Source: a virus
DNA length: 29,702 nt
Virus record (IMG/VR): IMGVR_UViG_3300030419_001062
Coordinates: 1-29,702 of that record
Direction: 5' to 3' (one strand)
The notes under the pieces are model-generated. The model ran no database searches and was not told the DNA's origin. It worked only from the letters and a program-made list of their open reading frames with translations. Shown in pieces: positions 16,139 to 26,043 of the stretch. A program made the translations under genes and the position numbers. Within the stretch, counting starts at the first letter, position 1. Each line of letters starts with the position of its first letter.

Positions 16139-17302
16139 ATGAGTATGGAATTATTAGGAGGTGGTGCATATATGGCAGGAAAACCTTTATTAGAAGATTC
16201 ACTAGCAAATATAAACCAAGACTTTACATACAATGTGCCTGCGGCACAATTTGGTCAACATGACAGTATGTCGGCTAATATGCTAGGCTTACAAAGTTTT
16301 GCTGGTCAGATGGGTGGCAGAGGAAATGAAATGTTTGGAATGGCACAAGGGTTATTTTCAGGAGACAGCCCTTATCTACAAGCAGAAAGAGAAAGACTTC
16401 TTCAAGGTGTAGATGACACAACAAGAATGCAAATGCGTAATATCGGTACTGCATTAAGTTCTAGAGGTATGGGTCAAGGTGGTTTAAGTCAAATCTTAGG
16501 TGAGGCAACTGGGAATAGAGCAAATGAGCAAGTTAGGCAAGGCAACATGGATATACTTGGAAAAGGATTCCAAGCAGGTACTCAAATGATGGGAATGGCT
16601 AATCAAGCATATGGAACACAAGGACAAGCATTAGGTCAAGCAGGTTCGCTTTCATTAGGGTTAACAGACCAGATGAATCAAATGAGTATGCAATCAGAAA
16701 GACTCGGTCATCAACAAAGACAATATGAATTAACATCTGCATATAACCAACAACTTTCTAATAGAGAAAATAAAGCAGGATTTTTAAGTAATATCATCGG
16801 CTCTGGTGCGAGTATAGCATCTGCTAAAATTATGTTTGGCTGTATCCCAGAAGGGACATCAATAGATACTCCAGATGGAGATGGTTTTAATACTATAGAA
16901 AATATAAAGGTAGGAGATAAGGTAATAGGTTATAATGGTAAACCAGTAAAGGTTCTACAAAAACATTCCTACCTAGAGAATAAAGAGGAACTTAGGTTTT
17001 ATTCTATTAAGTTTAAAGATTCAGATGGTAAAGAAAGTGAAGTCAATGTTTCTGATTCGCATAGAGTACGAGGTGTCTGTGCTAAAAATATAACTCATGC
17101 AGATATAACATCTAAGGAAGTTTACAAAGGTGTAGAACGCAGTTATGATTTATTAACTGAAGATAAAGGTTATCAAATAGACGGAATCCCTGTTAATAGC
17201 ATGATAGAAGAAATGGCTCATTCAGTACAAAATCCAAGTTTGTTAAAGGATTGGGATTTGAATTGGACAACAAGAGAAACAAAAATCACATATATAGACT
17301 AG
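16139..17302 (+). CDS. Internal virion (ejection) protein with C-terminal Hint domain
   Basis: Encodes 387 residues. Residues 1-230 are Gly/Gln/Met/Ala-rich and helical (LLQGVDDTTRMQMRNIGTAL; GSLSLGLTDQMNQMSMQSER), with a hydrophobic Gly/Ala segment at 215-231, similar in character to small podovirus ejection proteins (T7 gp14 position). Residues 235 to about 354 fit a Hint fold: C235 in CIPEGTSIDTPDG, ENIKVGDKVIGYNGKPV, block-B-like VNVSDSHRV with H308, and GVERSYDLLTEDKGYQIDG. After the Hint region only ~33 residues remain. The usual terminal His-Asn of inteins is absent (GIPVNSM), so full splicing is unlikely; thioester-driven cleavage after G234 is possible. Start at 16139 uses AGAGGA; ATG at 16172, behind GGAGGT, is an alternative. 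Confidence 0.75.
   Translation: MSMELLGGGAYMAGKPLLEDSLANINQDFTYNVPAAQFGQHDSMSANMLGLQSFAGQMGGRGNEMFGMAQGLFSGDSPYLQAERERLLQGVDDTTRMQMRNIGTALSSRGMGQGGLSQILGEATGNRANEQVRQGNMDILGKGFQAGTQMMGMANQAYGTQGQALGQAGSLSLGLTDQMNQMSMQSERLGHQQRQYELTSAYNQQLSNRENKAGFLSNIIGSGASIASAKIMFGCIPEGTSIDTPDGDGFNTIENIKVGDKVIGYNGKPVKVLQKHSYLENKEELRFYSIKFKDSDGKESEVNVSDSHRVRGVCAKNITHADITSKEVYKGVERSYDLLTEDKGYQIDGIPVNSMIEEMAHSVQNPSLLKDWDLNWTTRETKITYID
16841..17200 (+). other. Hint (Hedgehog/intein) domain, about residues 235-354
   Basis: Block A begins at C235 (CIPEGTSIDTPDG) and continues through NTIENIKVGDKVIGY. The block-B-like motif is VNVSDSHRV with H308. The terminal strand is RSYDLLTEDKGYQIDGIPVN. No homing-endonuclease insertion is present, as the gap between A and B blocks is only about 60 residues. 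The terminal His-Asn pair is not conserved. Confidence 0.75.
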
Positions 17303-17311
17303 AGGTCAAAA

Positions 17312-19294
17312 ATGGCAGTACAACAACAAGCAGGTAGAAGCCCTTGGGATTTTGCAGATTCTATAGAGTCTGCTGTTAATAATGCGATAGATATGCATTA
17401 TAAAGAAAAACAGATGAGGATTGATGAAGAGCGTTATAATGATAATAAAATGATGACGATGTTTCAACAAGAGTTCAAAAGTTATAATGACCAATTTACG
17501 CAAATGACAGAATTACTAAAAATGACAGACGACCCTACTATGATTAATGAGTTTTTAACAGGACCTGAATATCGAAGATTGCACTCCAGTATGCAAAGTT
17601 TGATAGAGAGACAATCAGAATATTTCCGTTCTCAAGGATTACCTGAAGAAGAGATTCAAAAACGAACTGCACATATGGACAATGCTCCTATTATCGATGC
17701 TCTGAAAAAAGTAAATGGACCAAAGATGCAATTTAAAGAGAATTATAATAAATATTATGCACCTTATGTTTATGGCGATGATGATGGGCTAAGTGCCAAT
17801 GACCAACATATTAAAAGTATTGCAAAACAATGGTTAGAGGATAATCCAGATTCTAGTTTCTTTGAATTTTTTGAGGACCCTACTATTCAACAGATATTTG
17901 AGAATGAACGAGATGTATATAGCACTATGAATATGTTGAGAGTCCCTAAAAAATTTAGAGATTCATATCCAATAGAAGATTCTCATAAGTTTTGGCAAAA
18001 TATGAGATGGATAGGTGAGTCTCAAGATAGCGTTGATGCTTATATGGATGCATTATCAGGTGCAGATATATTATCTGAAGAAGATGTCATACAGTATAAA
18101 AGAGATATGCAACAAGCGGCATTTAACGGTGATATGGAAGGGTATACTAAAGTATTTGAAAATATCAATAATCATCTTGCTGGTACTGAATTTAGACAGA
18201 AAAGATATGATAAAGAGATGGAATACTTAATGGCTTATCATACATTATTAAATGACCTTGCTGAATCACAAGCCGCATCAGGTGGAATAAAAGATAATGT
18301 AGAATCAGAAATTGGTAAAGTTTGGACTCGCATACAGGCACTAGAAGGTGAACAAGGGGATGATATTAGTACTATGTTTGGTCTTTACGGCAATAATTAC
18401 AATCCTATTGACAATAAAGGGAACAAAAAGAAAATAAAGAAGGGAAATAATCAGCCACTTACTCAAGCACAAATGACACAAGCCGCAAATAATCAATTAG
18501 GTCCAAATTTTGCACCTAATCTAACAAACTTAAACGCTGATAGTTCTGTACCTGTTATTAGGGATGCAATACAGGCAATGATAGATAAACAATCAATTTT
18601 TGGTGCTCCTGGTAATAAACCTAAGTTTACAGATAAACAGGCTCATATGTTATCGAAAAGGAAGAGAGTAAATATTTCTGATTCTGGAGGTAATAAATGG
18701 TATGCACAACTTGATGCTGATAACTTTCAAACTCAACTACATCTATGGGGTCCAGAAGGTGCAAGAAGATGGTTCTTCGATGTTCAAGATAAGCAATGGA
18801 AAGATTCTTCGATGATCACTTCTATGGACAACTTATCAGAGATGGGTGTAAGTGGAATTGTCGCTGATGATATTCTTTCGGGTAGATTCCCTACGGGTGG
18901 TGGTAGATTTACACCTGAAGGCTTGAAATATAAAGTTGGGTTTGATGAAAACGGATATATTCAACTTAATGCAGTTAATGAAAAAGGTGAATTTACTGAC
19001 AGAAAAGGGAATGTAGTTAATGAAGGTCAAGGTTATAAATACTCTGCTAGAAAACTAAGAGTAGGTAGCAATGACAGCCCCGCAAACGTAAAGAAAGCAA
19101 ATGAAAGGTTGATGGATAGTATGATGGAGGATACGAATAACGTAAGACTTCATAACCAACTTGGTGAGTATTATGATGAAGAAGGTGTTCAGATAATGTA
19201 TAGAGGTGCTACTGATAATAACCCTGACAAAAATACAGCAACTTCAACTTCTGTAGTTAAGAAAGATTTTGGTCCTGTTATAGTAAATGATTAA
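17312..19294 (+). CDS. Putative internal virion protein (gp15-like by position)
   Basis: Encodes 660 residues, starting nine bases after the Hint protein. Very helical, Gln/Asp/Glu/Met-rich: MHYKEKQMRIDEERYND, MTELLKMTDDPTMINE, HSSMQSLIERQSEYFRSQ. It has no TM segment and one Lys-rich patch at about 370 (NKKKIKKGNN). The C-terminal third is beta-containing and aromatic (WYAQLDADNFQTQLHLWGPE). Long helical proteins without enzyme motifs, between a small and a giant virion protein, are typical of podovirus ejection proteins such as T7 gp15. These are injected and help form the trans-envelope channel. This rests on order and composition. It overlaps the next gene by eight bases. Confidence 0.65.
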   Translation: MAVQQQAGRSPWDFADSIESAVNNAIDMHYKEKQMRIDEERYNDNKMMTMFQQEFKSYNDQFTQMTELLKMTDDPTMINEFLTGPEYRRLHSSMQSLIERQSEYFRSQGLPEEEIQKRTAHMDNAPIIDALKKVNGPKMQFKENYNKYYAPYVYGDDDGLSANDQHIKSIAKQWLEDNPDSSFFEFFEDPTIQQIFENERDVYSTMNMLRVPKKFRDSYPIEDSHKFWQNMRWIGESQDSVDAYMDALSGADILSEEDVIQYKRDMQQAAFNGDMEGYTKVFENINNHLAGTEFRQKRYDKEMEYLMAYHTLLNDLAESQAASGGIKDNVESEIGKVWTRIQALEGEQGDDISTMFGLYGNNYNPIDNKGNKKKIKKGNNQPLTQAQMTQAANNQLGPNFAPNLTNLNADSSVPVIRDAIQAMIDKQSIFGAPGNKPKFTDKQAHMLSKRKRVNISDSGGNKWYAQLDADNFQTQLHLWGPEGARRWFFDVQDKQWKDSSMITSMDNLSEMGVSGIVADDILSGRFPTGGGRFTPEGLKYKVGFDENGYIQLNAVNEKGEFTDRKGNVVNEGQGYKYSARKLRVGSNDSPANVKKANERLMDSMMEDTNNVRLHNQLGEYYDEEGVQIMYRGATDNNPDKNTATSTSVVKKDFGPVIVND

Positions 19295-22200
19295 TCAATT
19301 TACAAATACCAACGATGAAGAAATGGTAACAATGCCAGATGGTACTGTTATCCCTAAGGCTTGGGCAGAAGGTGCAGGTGTCAATAATCCATTGACAGAT
19401 GATGACGATTTAAAAATCAAACAAGTAGAACCAAAACCAAAACTAAAGCAAAAAGATAAAGATAAATTAGTTAGAATTAAATTTTCTGATAATCGTGATA
19501 GCACGATGATTGATGTAAGTATACCTTCTCATATGGTTCCATTAGTTCAATCTGATACTAGAGAAGGGCTTGAGTATAAAGAGCATTTATCATCTGTATA
19601 CAGACAACACCATAAATTAAAAGGTGGTACTGTAGGCTTTCCATTGCAGAAGAAAGCAAAAGGTTATGATGATGGAGATTCTTTACTTACAGACTTGCCT
19701 GATGTATTTGATTCTAGACTAGATAAAGAAAAAGTTTTTGGTAAGAATATTTCTCAAAAACAAGCAGATGAATTTAATTTATTTGATAGAGTAAATGCAC
19801 GATTTTGGGAGAATTTCCTACCTTTTGGTTATGAGTCAGATGTTCCTTTTAGTCAAGATGAGAATTGGACAGCAGACAGAATTGGTGAAATAGTTGGTGG
19901 TATGGCAGGTTTTGGTCTTTCATTCGCAGGTGAAATGGCTGTACTTGGTGGTACTAGTCTACCTGTTACGTCAGTAGCAAGAATGGCTAAACTAAATAGA
20001 TTAAGAAAATTAGCAAAGAGAGGTCACCAATTAGTTGACGCAGGAAAGAAGAAGCAAGGGAAAAAATTAATTGAAAAGGCTAGTAAAGGATTTAGCGATT
20101 TTACATTAGAACTTGCTGAGAAAAAACAATTAGCCGCAGGACCAAGAGGTATTCTTGGGATGAGTGAGAAATATAATGATATGCTAATTAAAGTAGCATC
20201 AGGTCAAAAAATAGGTGGCAAACTATCGTTTAAAGGGAATCCTAAAATTGCTAATGCGATGGATATGGGCATAAGAAATATGATTGGTTTCCAAGCACAT
20301 GGGCAACTTCATACAAAAGCATTGACATCAATGGAAGATAGACTTTCTATTGCAAAACATGAAGCAATTAACTCTGTTTTATTTACTGGCTTAGGTGCCC
20401 CTAAGTTCTGGTTGAAAGGTGGTAAAAAACAGGCTTGGGATTGGATTGCAGAACCAGCAGGTATTTTTGCTATAGGTTATGGTTGGGACGATAAGGACCC
20501 TCAGGGAAATCCATTATCTATGGAAGATAGACTTATTAGTGGATTTGGTATGGTAGCATTTCATGGTGCTATGATGGGTATGAATAGAATCCAGATTAAA
20601 GAGAAAATGCGAAATGTTATGATTAACCATTTAGGTTATAGCCCTGAGAAAGCAACTAAGGTAATAAAAGAAAATGTTGGTTGGGAAAGCATAATTAATT
20701 TTGGTGTCTCAAATGCAAGTAAGGTTCAAGGCGAAGTTAATTACTGGAGTAAGAGTAAAGGTAAAAATAATAAAGATACAATTAATATTTCATCTATTGT
20801 AAAGCCAACAACATCTGATGGTAAATGGAGAATGACATATAATTTTGTAAACAACCCCAATAAACAACATAAGATTGAAGGTAAAAATCAAAATGAATTA
20901 TATAGTGCATTAAGAAAGAAAGGATATAAGCCTGTAAATATTCGTGCAAATAAGAGACTCATGCCACCTAGTGAGCCTTCAAAAAGAATGACTGATAAAG
21001 TAAAAAATATTAAGAAAAATATTTCTACATTAAAAAACATAAAAGAGAGAGATAAATACTTTGAAGAAAATGAAGTAATTGTAAGAGGTAAAAAGGTTGA
21101 ATCATCAAGATTATTTGACCCTTCTAAAGATATAATTCCAGTTAGAAATGATGCAGGTAAAATTGTTGCATATGAATTAAAAACAAGAGTTAGAAAAACT
21201 ACTGGTAAACATTCTCCAGTTGAATTAAATAGGGATAATAGATTACGCTTTAGAACAAAAAAGCAATTAATGGAGTTTGTAAATAAGAATTGGCTACCTA
21301 AGAATGCGATTAATGAACAAATAAACTATTTACAAGGTGAGAGACGTAAGGTAAATACAGCATCAGAATACAATCAATGGAAGCAATTAATTGGACTTGC
21401 TAAGAAAAATGCAGGTAAAGGGAATATTAGCGAAAAAGAATTTTCAACAATTACAAAACAACTCTATCCTCAATCAGGAGGGAAATTAGAAAACTTAAAT
21501 AGATGGGAATTAGCACACTTATCTAGCATTGTTAATTTTAATAAAAATATGGTCAGATACTCACCTCCTCCTGACCATGATAATTGGTATACGAAAAGTC
21601 GTGATGTTGTAAAAGGATTTTTAGGAGACTTAACCATTCCTGTACATACTAGATTATTATTTTCAGATTCTAAGTCTGCTCATTCACTAGGTAGAAAGAT
21701 GTTGAAGTATGAATTGGAAAGACAACAGATTGCATCTGAAGGTATCAAACTTAAAAAAGTATTAGAAGACCAGTTAGGTATTAAGGGTGATGACTTTGAT
21801 AATATACTTTCTGTTATTGATGATAAGTTTAAAGATTGGGATACTGGAAATTTATCAGGCTCACGTAAAGAAATAAACATAGCAAAGCAGAAGTTTACAG
21901 ATGATATGTATTCTTTTCTTGTTAGTGCTGGTGTCGAAGTAAACAATCTTAGCAGGGGTGGTAAAAGATGGGACCCAATATTTGCAATATATGACAAAGC
22001 AGGTCAGCCACTACATATTTTTGACCCTAAAGATTCCATAAGGTTAATGGGTGGACATAAATATACAATACAAGAAGATGTTTTAAATAAAAACGGGGAT
22101 GTTACATACGTTTATAGAAATGAAGGTCGTCAATTCTTTGAAACTAAAAAAGAAGCACATGATTGGGCTAAAAAACATCACATACCTAAAGAAGCAGTAC

Positions 22201-24965
22201 ATTATACAACTAAATATAAAGACCCTTCAACAGGAGAGATAAGAAAAGGATATGAGTATAGAGGTGATGTTGCAAAAATATATAATATAAAAAAATCTAG
22301 AGATAAAAATTTAGACAACAACCAATATGCCAACTACAGAGCAGAAACTCAAAAGAAACCAGATAGGATTTTGAGAGAGTGGGAGACCGATGTGAGAGAT
22401 TCTAATGGAAATCTCAGGCAGAATGTTAGTGTTTATAATGGGAAATGGAGAACAGACCCAGTTTCTAAAAAGAAGAAAATGGGTAGAGGTGCCCAAGGTC
22501 ACTACATACCTGATTTCTTTACCAGACAATTATCCGAAAGTGCGAGAAAAGCATTAGCAACTGATAATTCTTTTAGGGCTAGAGTCGTAGAAAATATCAA
22601 GACATCAGATAAAGATTTAAAAGACCTAAGTCTAAAGAATTTAAAAGGTATACCTAGAGGCATAAAAAACGACATACAGTTATTAAAAAAGGTTAATAAA
22701 GCAGAAGCACAAGAGGTGCTTGATAATTTTATACATAATGTTGCACTCACCAAGTTTAAAAAGATGGCTAATTGGGCAGAAGGTAAAGGTGTTTACGGAA
22801 CTCAATATGTAAGACAGGCAGATTTAGACCCTCAATTTGTTTATGGTAAAAATGATGTAATGATAAAGAATGTAAAAGAGTTCAATATTAAAGTAGGTGA
22901 TAGAATAGATAATATTACTGGGTTAAAGACAAATAAAAAGAGAGGCTCTACTAAAGTTGAAAAGGTCATTGATACATATGAAAGAAATTTTGGAAAATTA
23001 CTTGCTAGATACTCTGAACAGGTAGCACATATTGTACCTTCATATAGACACTATGGTAGAGGTGGTGCTGATAATCCATCAATATCTATACAAAGAGATA
23101 AGAGTAAAGTAGTAAAAGAAATTCCATTAGAACAGAAAATAGCAAGTGAAACCAATGAAGCGTTTGCTAAGTGGGCTATCAATGCTGTAAGAAGACAAGA
23201 CAATGGGTGGGACCCTCTAGAAGCATATGGACTTAACTTCGGTAAAGGGTTTACTGCAATATCTAAAGTAACATCGAATCTTGGTCTTTCTAGTCCTTTG
23301 TCTGGTTGGAAAAACTTACTCTTAGGTCAAGCAGAGAACTTTACAACATTTGGTGCTAAGACATTTATAGAAGGTCTAGGGACTGGAATGAATGATAGTA
23401 AATTTTGGCATGATTACAATCTTGCTATTGGTGGTAGATATGCAGGTTCGTATGAATTAGGTACTAAGGGAGGTGCTTGGAGTGCTATAGGTGCAACAGG
23501 TCTTATGTCTCCTACTGAGGTTTGGAATAGACATTTTGCAGTTGCTATGGGAAGAATTGCGGCAAGAAAAGCATTTAATACATTACGCACAGGAGAAAAA
23601 GGCATCCTTGATTTCGGTAAAAAATCTTCATACAATGTAATGAAAGATGTATTCAAGTTTTCAGATAAAGAAATTTCCACTATGCTTAAAAGAGGTAAGA
23701 TGACAACAAAAGAAGAGGTTCAAGCGGCACAGATGGCTCATATTATTACTCAAGGTGCCCCTACATTACCATTTATACCTGTTTGGATGTCAAGACCTTG
23801 GGTTAAGCCTTTAACTATATTCTATAGAATTGGTTATAGAATGACAGATAATATTTATAACAATGTCTTAAAACCTCTTGTTAGAGATAACAACCCTGCA
23901 CCTCTTGCTAGGTATGCAGTATCTAGGGCACTTGCAGGTGAAGGAGTTTATTGGGGTATCCATCAAGCACTTGGAGAAGATAGAAGGAATCAGTATAAAT
24001 CAATGTCAGGTAGACTAATGGATAATATGTTTAAGGCTGAGTTCTTTGGTGTCTTTACTAATATGGTAGATGAAGATGGAAGTAGTTCAGGTTTATTATC
24101 AGAATATGAACCAGCACCATTGTCGATGGCTGATAATGTGATAGGTAATATTTTACTAGGAGGTAAGTGGACTGTAGGTGAGATAAAAAGATGGCTGAAA
24201 AGCGAAGAATACAATACAGCAGGTGGTAAAACACTAGCACAAATGGGTAAAGATATAATACAAGAGAATTATGTATTTGGAAATCATCTTATAAAGAATC
24301 TACATCGAATGAATAAATCATGGTGGGATGATGATAGATGGAAAAATAGGTATCTTAAAAATTACCAAAAAGCAGTAGAAGATGTTATAAAAGAAGAAGG
24401 ACCATATAAGGCTGGAGTAGTTGGTAAAGTATATGATAAAGATTCATATATTGGTGAGTTAGGTGCTGTAGCCCCGTATTATAGGCATTTAAAGGAATTA
24501 TTTGTTAATGATGAATCAAGTATCAAAGAGTTGGCAGATTCTTATTATGCAACTGCACATTTGGTATTTGCACAAGAACTATTAGATGAAATGGCAAACT
24601 CAGGTCCTTCAATAAAAGATAAAGAACAGGCAGTAACAAGGGCTAAACTTTTGACTGAAGAAAAATTAAAGACTGTTATTAAAAGAATGAGACCTATTCC
24701 AGAATCATGGCACAATGCAAAAACTGGTGAAAGTAAATACTATAAGTTTGCACAATCTATGGCTACCGATGAAGATAGGGAAAGATTAAAAGCAATGCTT
24801 GATAAGTACGACAAAGTATTTGTACCTAGATTAAATAAGGCTATAAGAAAATTTAGTACTATACCTTCTCATTCGCCTTGGTCGCATATTACATTCAAGA
24901 GTTTTGGCACAACTGCTAAAGACTTAAAAGCATTAAGACCAGGATTGAAAGGGCTTTCAGATTAA
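19287..24965 (+). CDS. Giant internal virion protein (gp16-like by position), 1892 residues
   Basis: The largest gene in the window. Acidic/basic low-complexity linkers open the chain (KPKLKQKDKDK at about 50). Amphipathic or hydrophobic segments at about 200-230 (IGEIVGGMAGFGLSFAGEMA) and weaker ones near 365-385 and 415-430 could insert in a membrane. Residues 480-800 are basic. The last ~600 residues are helical with a motif-rich core (SPLSGWKNLLLGQAENFTTF at about 1335; LPFIPVWMSRPWVKPLTIFY at about 1495). I see no lysozyme/transglycosylase signature, unlike the T7 gp16 N-terminus. Placement after 387- and 660-residue proteins suggests it forms the DNA-ejection channel. It could also be a polyvalent-type protein with unrecognised effector domains. 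Stop overlaps the next ATG. Confidence 0.7.
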   Translation: MINQFTNTNDEEMVTMPDGTVIPKAWAEGAGVNNPLTDDDDLKIKQVEPKPKLKQKDKDKLVRIKFSDNRDSTMIDVSIPSHMVPLVQSDTREGLEYKEHLSSVYRQHHKLKGGTVGFPLQKKAKGYDDGDSLLTDLPDVFDSRLDKEKVFGKNISQKQADEFNLFDRVNARFWENFLPFGYESDVPFSQDENWTADRIGEIVGGMAGFGLSFAGEMAVLGGTSLPVTSVARMAKLNRLRKLAKRGHQLVDAGKKKQGKKLIEKASKGFSDFTLELAEKKQLAAGPRGILGMSEKYNDMLIKVASGQKIGGKLSFKGNPKIANAMDMGIRNMIGFQAHGQLHTKALTSMEDRLSIAKHEAINSVLFTGLGAPKFWLKGGKKQAWDWIAEPAGIFAIGYGWDDKDPQGNPLSMEDRLISGFGMVAFHGAMMGMNRIQIKEKMRNVMINHLGYSPEKATKVIKENVGWESIINFGVSNASKVQGEVNYWSKSKGKNNKDTINISSIVKPTTSDGKWRMTYNFVNNPNKQHKIEGKNQNELYSALRKKGYKPVNIRANKRLMPPSEPSKRMTDKVKNIKKNISTLKNIKERDKYFEENEVIVRGKKVESSRLFDPSKDIIPVRNDAGKIVAYELKTRVRKTTGKHSPVELNRDNRLRFRTKKQLMEFVNKNWLPKNAINEQINYLQGERRKVNTASEYNQWKQLIGLAKKNAGKGNISEKEFSTITKQLYPQSGGKLENLNRWELAHLSSIVNFNKNMVRYSPPPDHDNWYTKSRDVVKGFLGDLTIPVHTRLLFSDSKSAHSLGRKMLKYELERQQIASEGIKLKKVLEDQLGIKGDDFDNILSVIDDKFKDWDTGNLSGSRKEINIAKQKFTDDMYSFLVSAGVEVNNLSRGGKRWDPIFAIYDKAGQPLHIFDPKDSIRLMGGHKYTIQEDVLNKNGDVTYVYRNEGRQFFETKKEAHDWAKKHHIPKEAVHYTTKYKDPSTGEIRKGYEYRGDVAKIYNIKKSRDKNLDNNQYANYRAETQKKPDRILREWETDVRDSNGNLRQNVSVYNGKWRTDPVSKKKKMGRGAQGHYIPDFFTRQLSESARKALATDNSFRARVVENIKTSDKDLKDLSLKNLKGIPRGIKNDIQLLKKVNKAEAQEVLDNFIHNVALTKFKKMANWAEGKGVYGTQYVRQADLDPQFVYGKNDVMIKNVKEFNIKVGDRIDNITGLKTNKKRGSTKVEKVIDTYERNFGKLLARYSEQVAHIVPSYRHYGRGGADNPSISIQRDKSKVVKEIPLEQKIASETNEAFAKWAINAVRRQDNGWDPLEAYGLNFGKGFTAISKVTSNLGLSSPLSGWKNLLLGQAENFTTFGAKTFIEGLGTGMNDSKFWHDYNLAIGGRYAGSYELGTKGGAWSAIGATGLMSPTEVWNRHFAVAMGRIAARKAFNTLRTGEKGILDFGKKSSYNVMKDVFKFSDKEISTMLKRGKMTTKEEVQAAQMAHIITQGAPTLPFIPVWMSRPWVKPLTIFYRIGYRMTDNIYNNVLKPLVRDNNPAPLARYAVSRALAGEGVYWGIHQALGEDRRNQYKSMSGRLMDNMFKAEFFGVFTNMVDEDGSSSGLLSEYEPAPLSMADNVIGNILLGGKWTVGEIKRWLKSEEYNTAGGKTLAQMGKDIIQENYVFGNHLIKNLHRMNKSWWDDDRWKNRYLKNYQKAVEDVIKEEGPYKAGVVGKVYDKDSYIGELGAVAPYYRHLKELFVNDESSIKELADSYYATAHLVFAQELLDEMANSGPSIKDKEQAVTRAKLLTEEKLKTVIKRMRPIPESWHNAKTGESKYYKFAQSMATDEDRERLKAMLDKYDKVFVPRLNKAIRKFSTIPSHSPWSHITFKSFGTTAKDLKALRPGLKGLSD

Positions 24966-25108
24966 TGAGCCAAATTTTAGATGTGTTTAAATACGTTCAA
25001 AGATTAGAAAAAAGAATAGAAAGACTTGAAAAACTTTTCAAAGAAAAGAAGAAGGAAAAGTTTGAAGTAAAACCACCTTTCTGGTATTTTAAAAGGAAGA
25101 AAAAATGA
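24965..25108 (+). CDS. Very small coiled-coil protein (47 aa)
   Basis: A short gene with ATG overlapping the giant gene's TAA and TGA overlapping the next ATG (ATGA). The product, MSQILDVFKYVQRLEKRIER followed by more Lys/Glu repeats, is a heptad-like coiled coil for about 33 residues. It ends in a basic aromatic tail (PPFWYFKRKKK). Tight coupling on both sides and a clear heptad pattern support a real gene. It may be a small partner of the giant protein or of the following protease-like protein. Nothing more specific can be said. Confidence 0.6.
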   Translation: MSQILDVFKYVQRLEKRIERLEKLFKEKKKEKFEVKPPFWYFKRKKK

Positions 25109-26043
25109 GCAGGTTCCCAGCAAAGAAAGATAAAGATAAAGGCTACGGAAGAAGGAATAAGAAATGGAGAATTCCTCAAGAAGATTATGTAAAGTTTGTT
25201 GAGTTAGTAGAGCCTGAGTTACGTGAGGCATTAAATGCTTTACAATATCCATCTGATGTTGACCCAATGACGTATGAGAGGATATACGATAAGGTAACTG
25301 GAAATATAAAAGAAGGTTCTCCATTAATTTCTTATTTTAATACAGGAGTTTATAATAAAGATTTTGATAGTGAAACGATTGGTGGATACTATAATTCTGG
25401 TGAATATATTTATGGAAGACCTCAATATACTACACCTGATACTGCATATATAAGACCACCATATTTTTTAGATAAAGAGATGGCTGAAACATGGAATACA
25501 GATATGGGTCTTGCTCCATTTTTACAAGATTGGATGTATGACCAACCTCAAGAAACTAAAGATTGGTGGGAAGAGAAATTTAAAGAGGGTAGAAAAGTTA
25601 CAGATGGAGATAATTTTAGGAAAACAGTTCTTGAAGCATTATTTCACGAAACCCTACATAGTGATGAAAAAATTCATCATGAGCAACCACAAAAATACAA
25701 AGTAAAACCTTATGGTTGGGAATTTCATAGTCCTGATGCTAAAGGGAAATATGTTGACCATCCTAAAAAGAAAAGAGACCAAGCATTTTTTAGAGATGCC
25801 ATAGAAAATACAGGTGTTATGAATAAACTATATGAATATGATGATAAAGGAAAGAAGATTGCAGGACCTAATTATACGAGAACTCAAGATGCTGAAGGCA
25901 ATATCACAAGTGAGTTTCCTGACTTTAAATTAAGTCCATTAGGGAAACATATTGATAGTATTATTGATAAATATTACAATCATCTATTAGATGAGCGTGA
26001 GCCATTTATTGGACCTCCTGTAGACCGAAGCAATATGCCTTAG
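25105..26043 (+). CDS. Putative zinc metallopeptidase-like protein with metzincin-like motif
   Basis: Encodes 312 residues; the last gene of the plus-strand operon. Its central helix VLEALFHETLHSDEKIHHE holds H181-E182-x-x-H185, with a further His at 191. The spacing of metzincin ligands (HExxHxxGxxH) is kept, with Glu in place of Gly at 188. The N-terminus is Lys/Arg-rich (residues 1-20). Residues 90-135 are Tyr/Pro-rich. The C-terminus has no TM. If zinc-binding, it could be a maturation or injected protease acting on envelope proteins. The motif could still be chance in a helical region, so the enzyme assignment is provisional. Its 3' end overlaps the convergent nuclease gene by 38 bases. 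Confidence 0.65.
   Translation: MSRFPAKKDKDKGYGRRNKKWRIPQEDYVKFVELVEPELREALNALQYPSDVDPMTYERIYDKVTGNIKEGSPLISYFNTGVYNKDFDSETIGGYYNSGEYIYGRPQYTTPDTAYIRPPYFLDKEMAETWNTDMGLAPFLQDWMYDQPQETKDWWEEKFKEGRKVTDGDNFRKTVLEALFHETLHSDEKIHHEQPQKYKVKPYGWEFHSPDAKGKYVDHPKKKRDQAFFRDAIENTGVMNKLYEYDDKGKKIAGPNYTRTQDAEGNITSEFPDFKLSPLGKHIDSIIDKYYNHLLDEREPFIGPPVDRSNMP

Noticed and set aside
16841-17302. Complete splicing intein
   Set aside because: The terminal His-Asn pair is absent and only ~33 residues follow; a Hint domain capable at most of N-terminal cleavage fits better.
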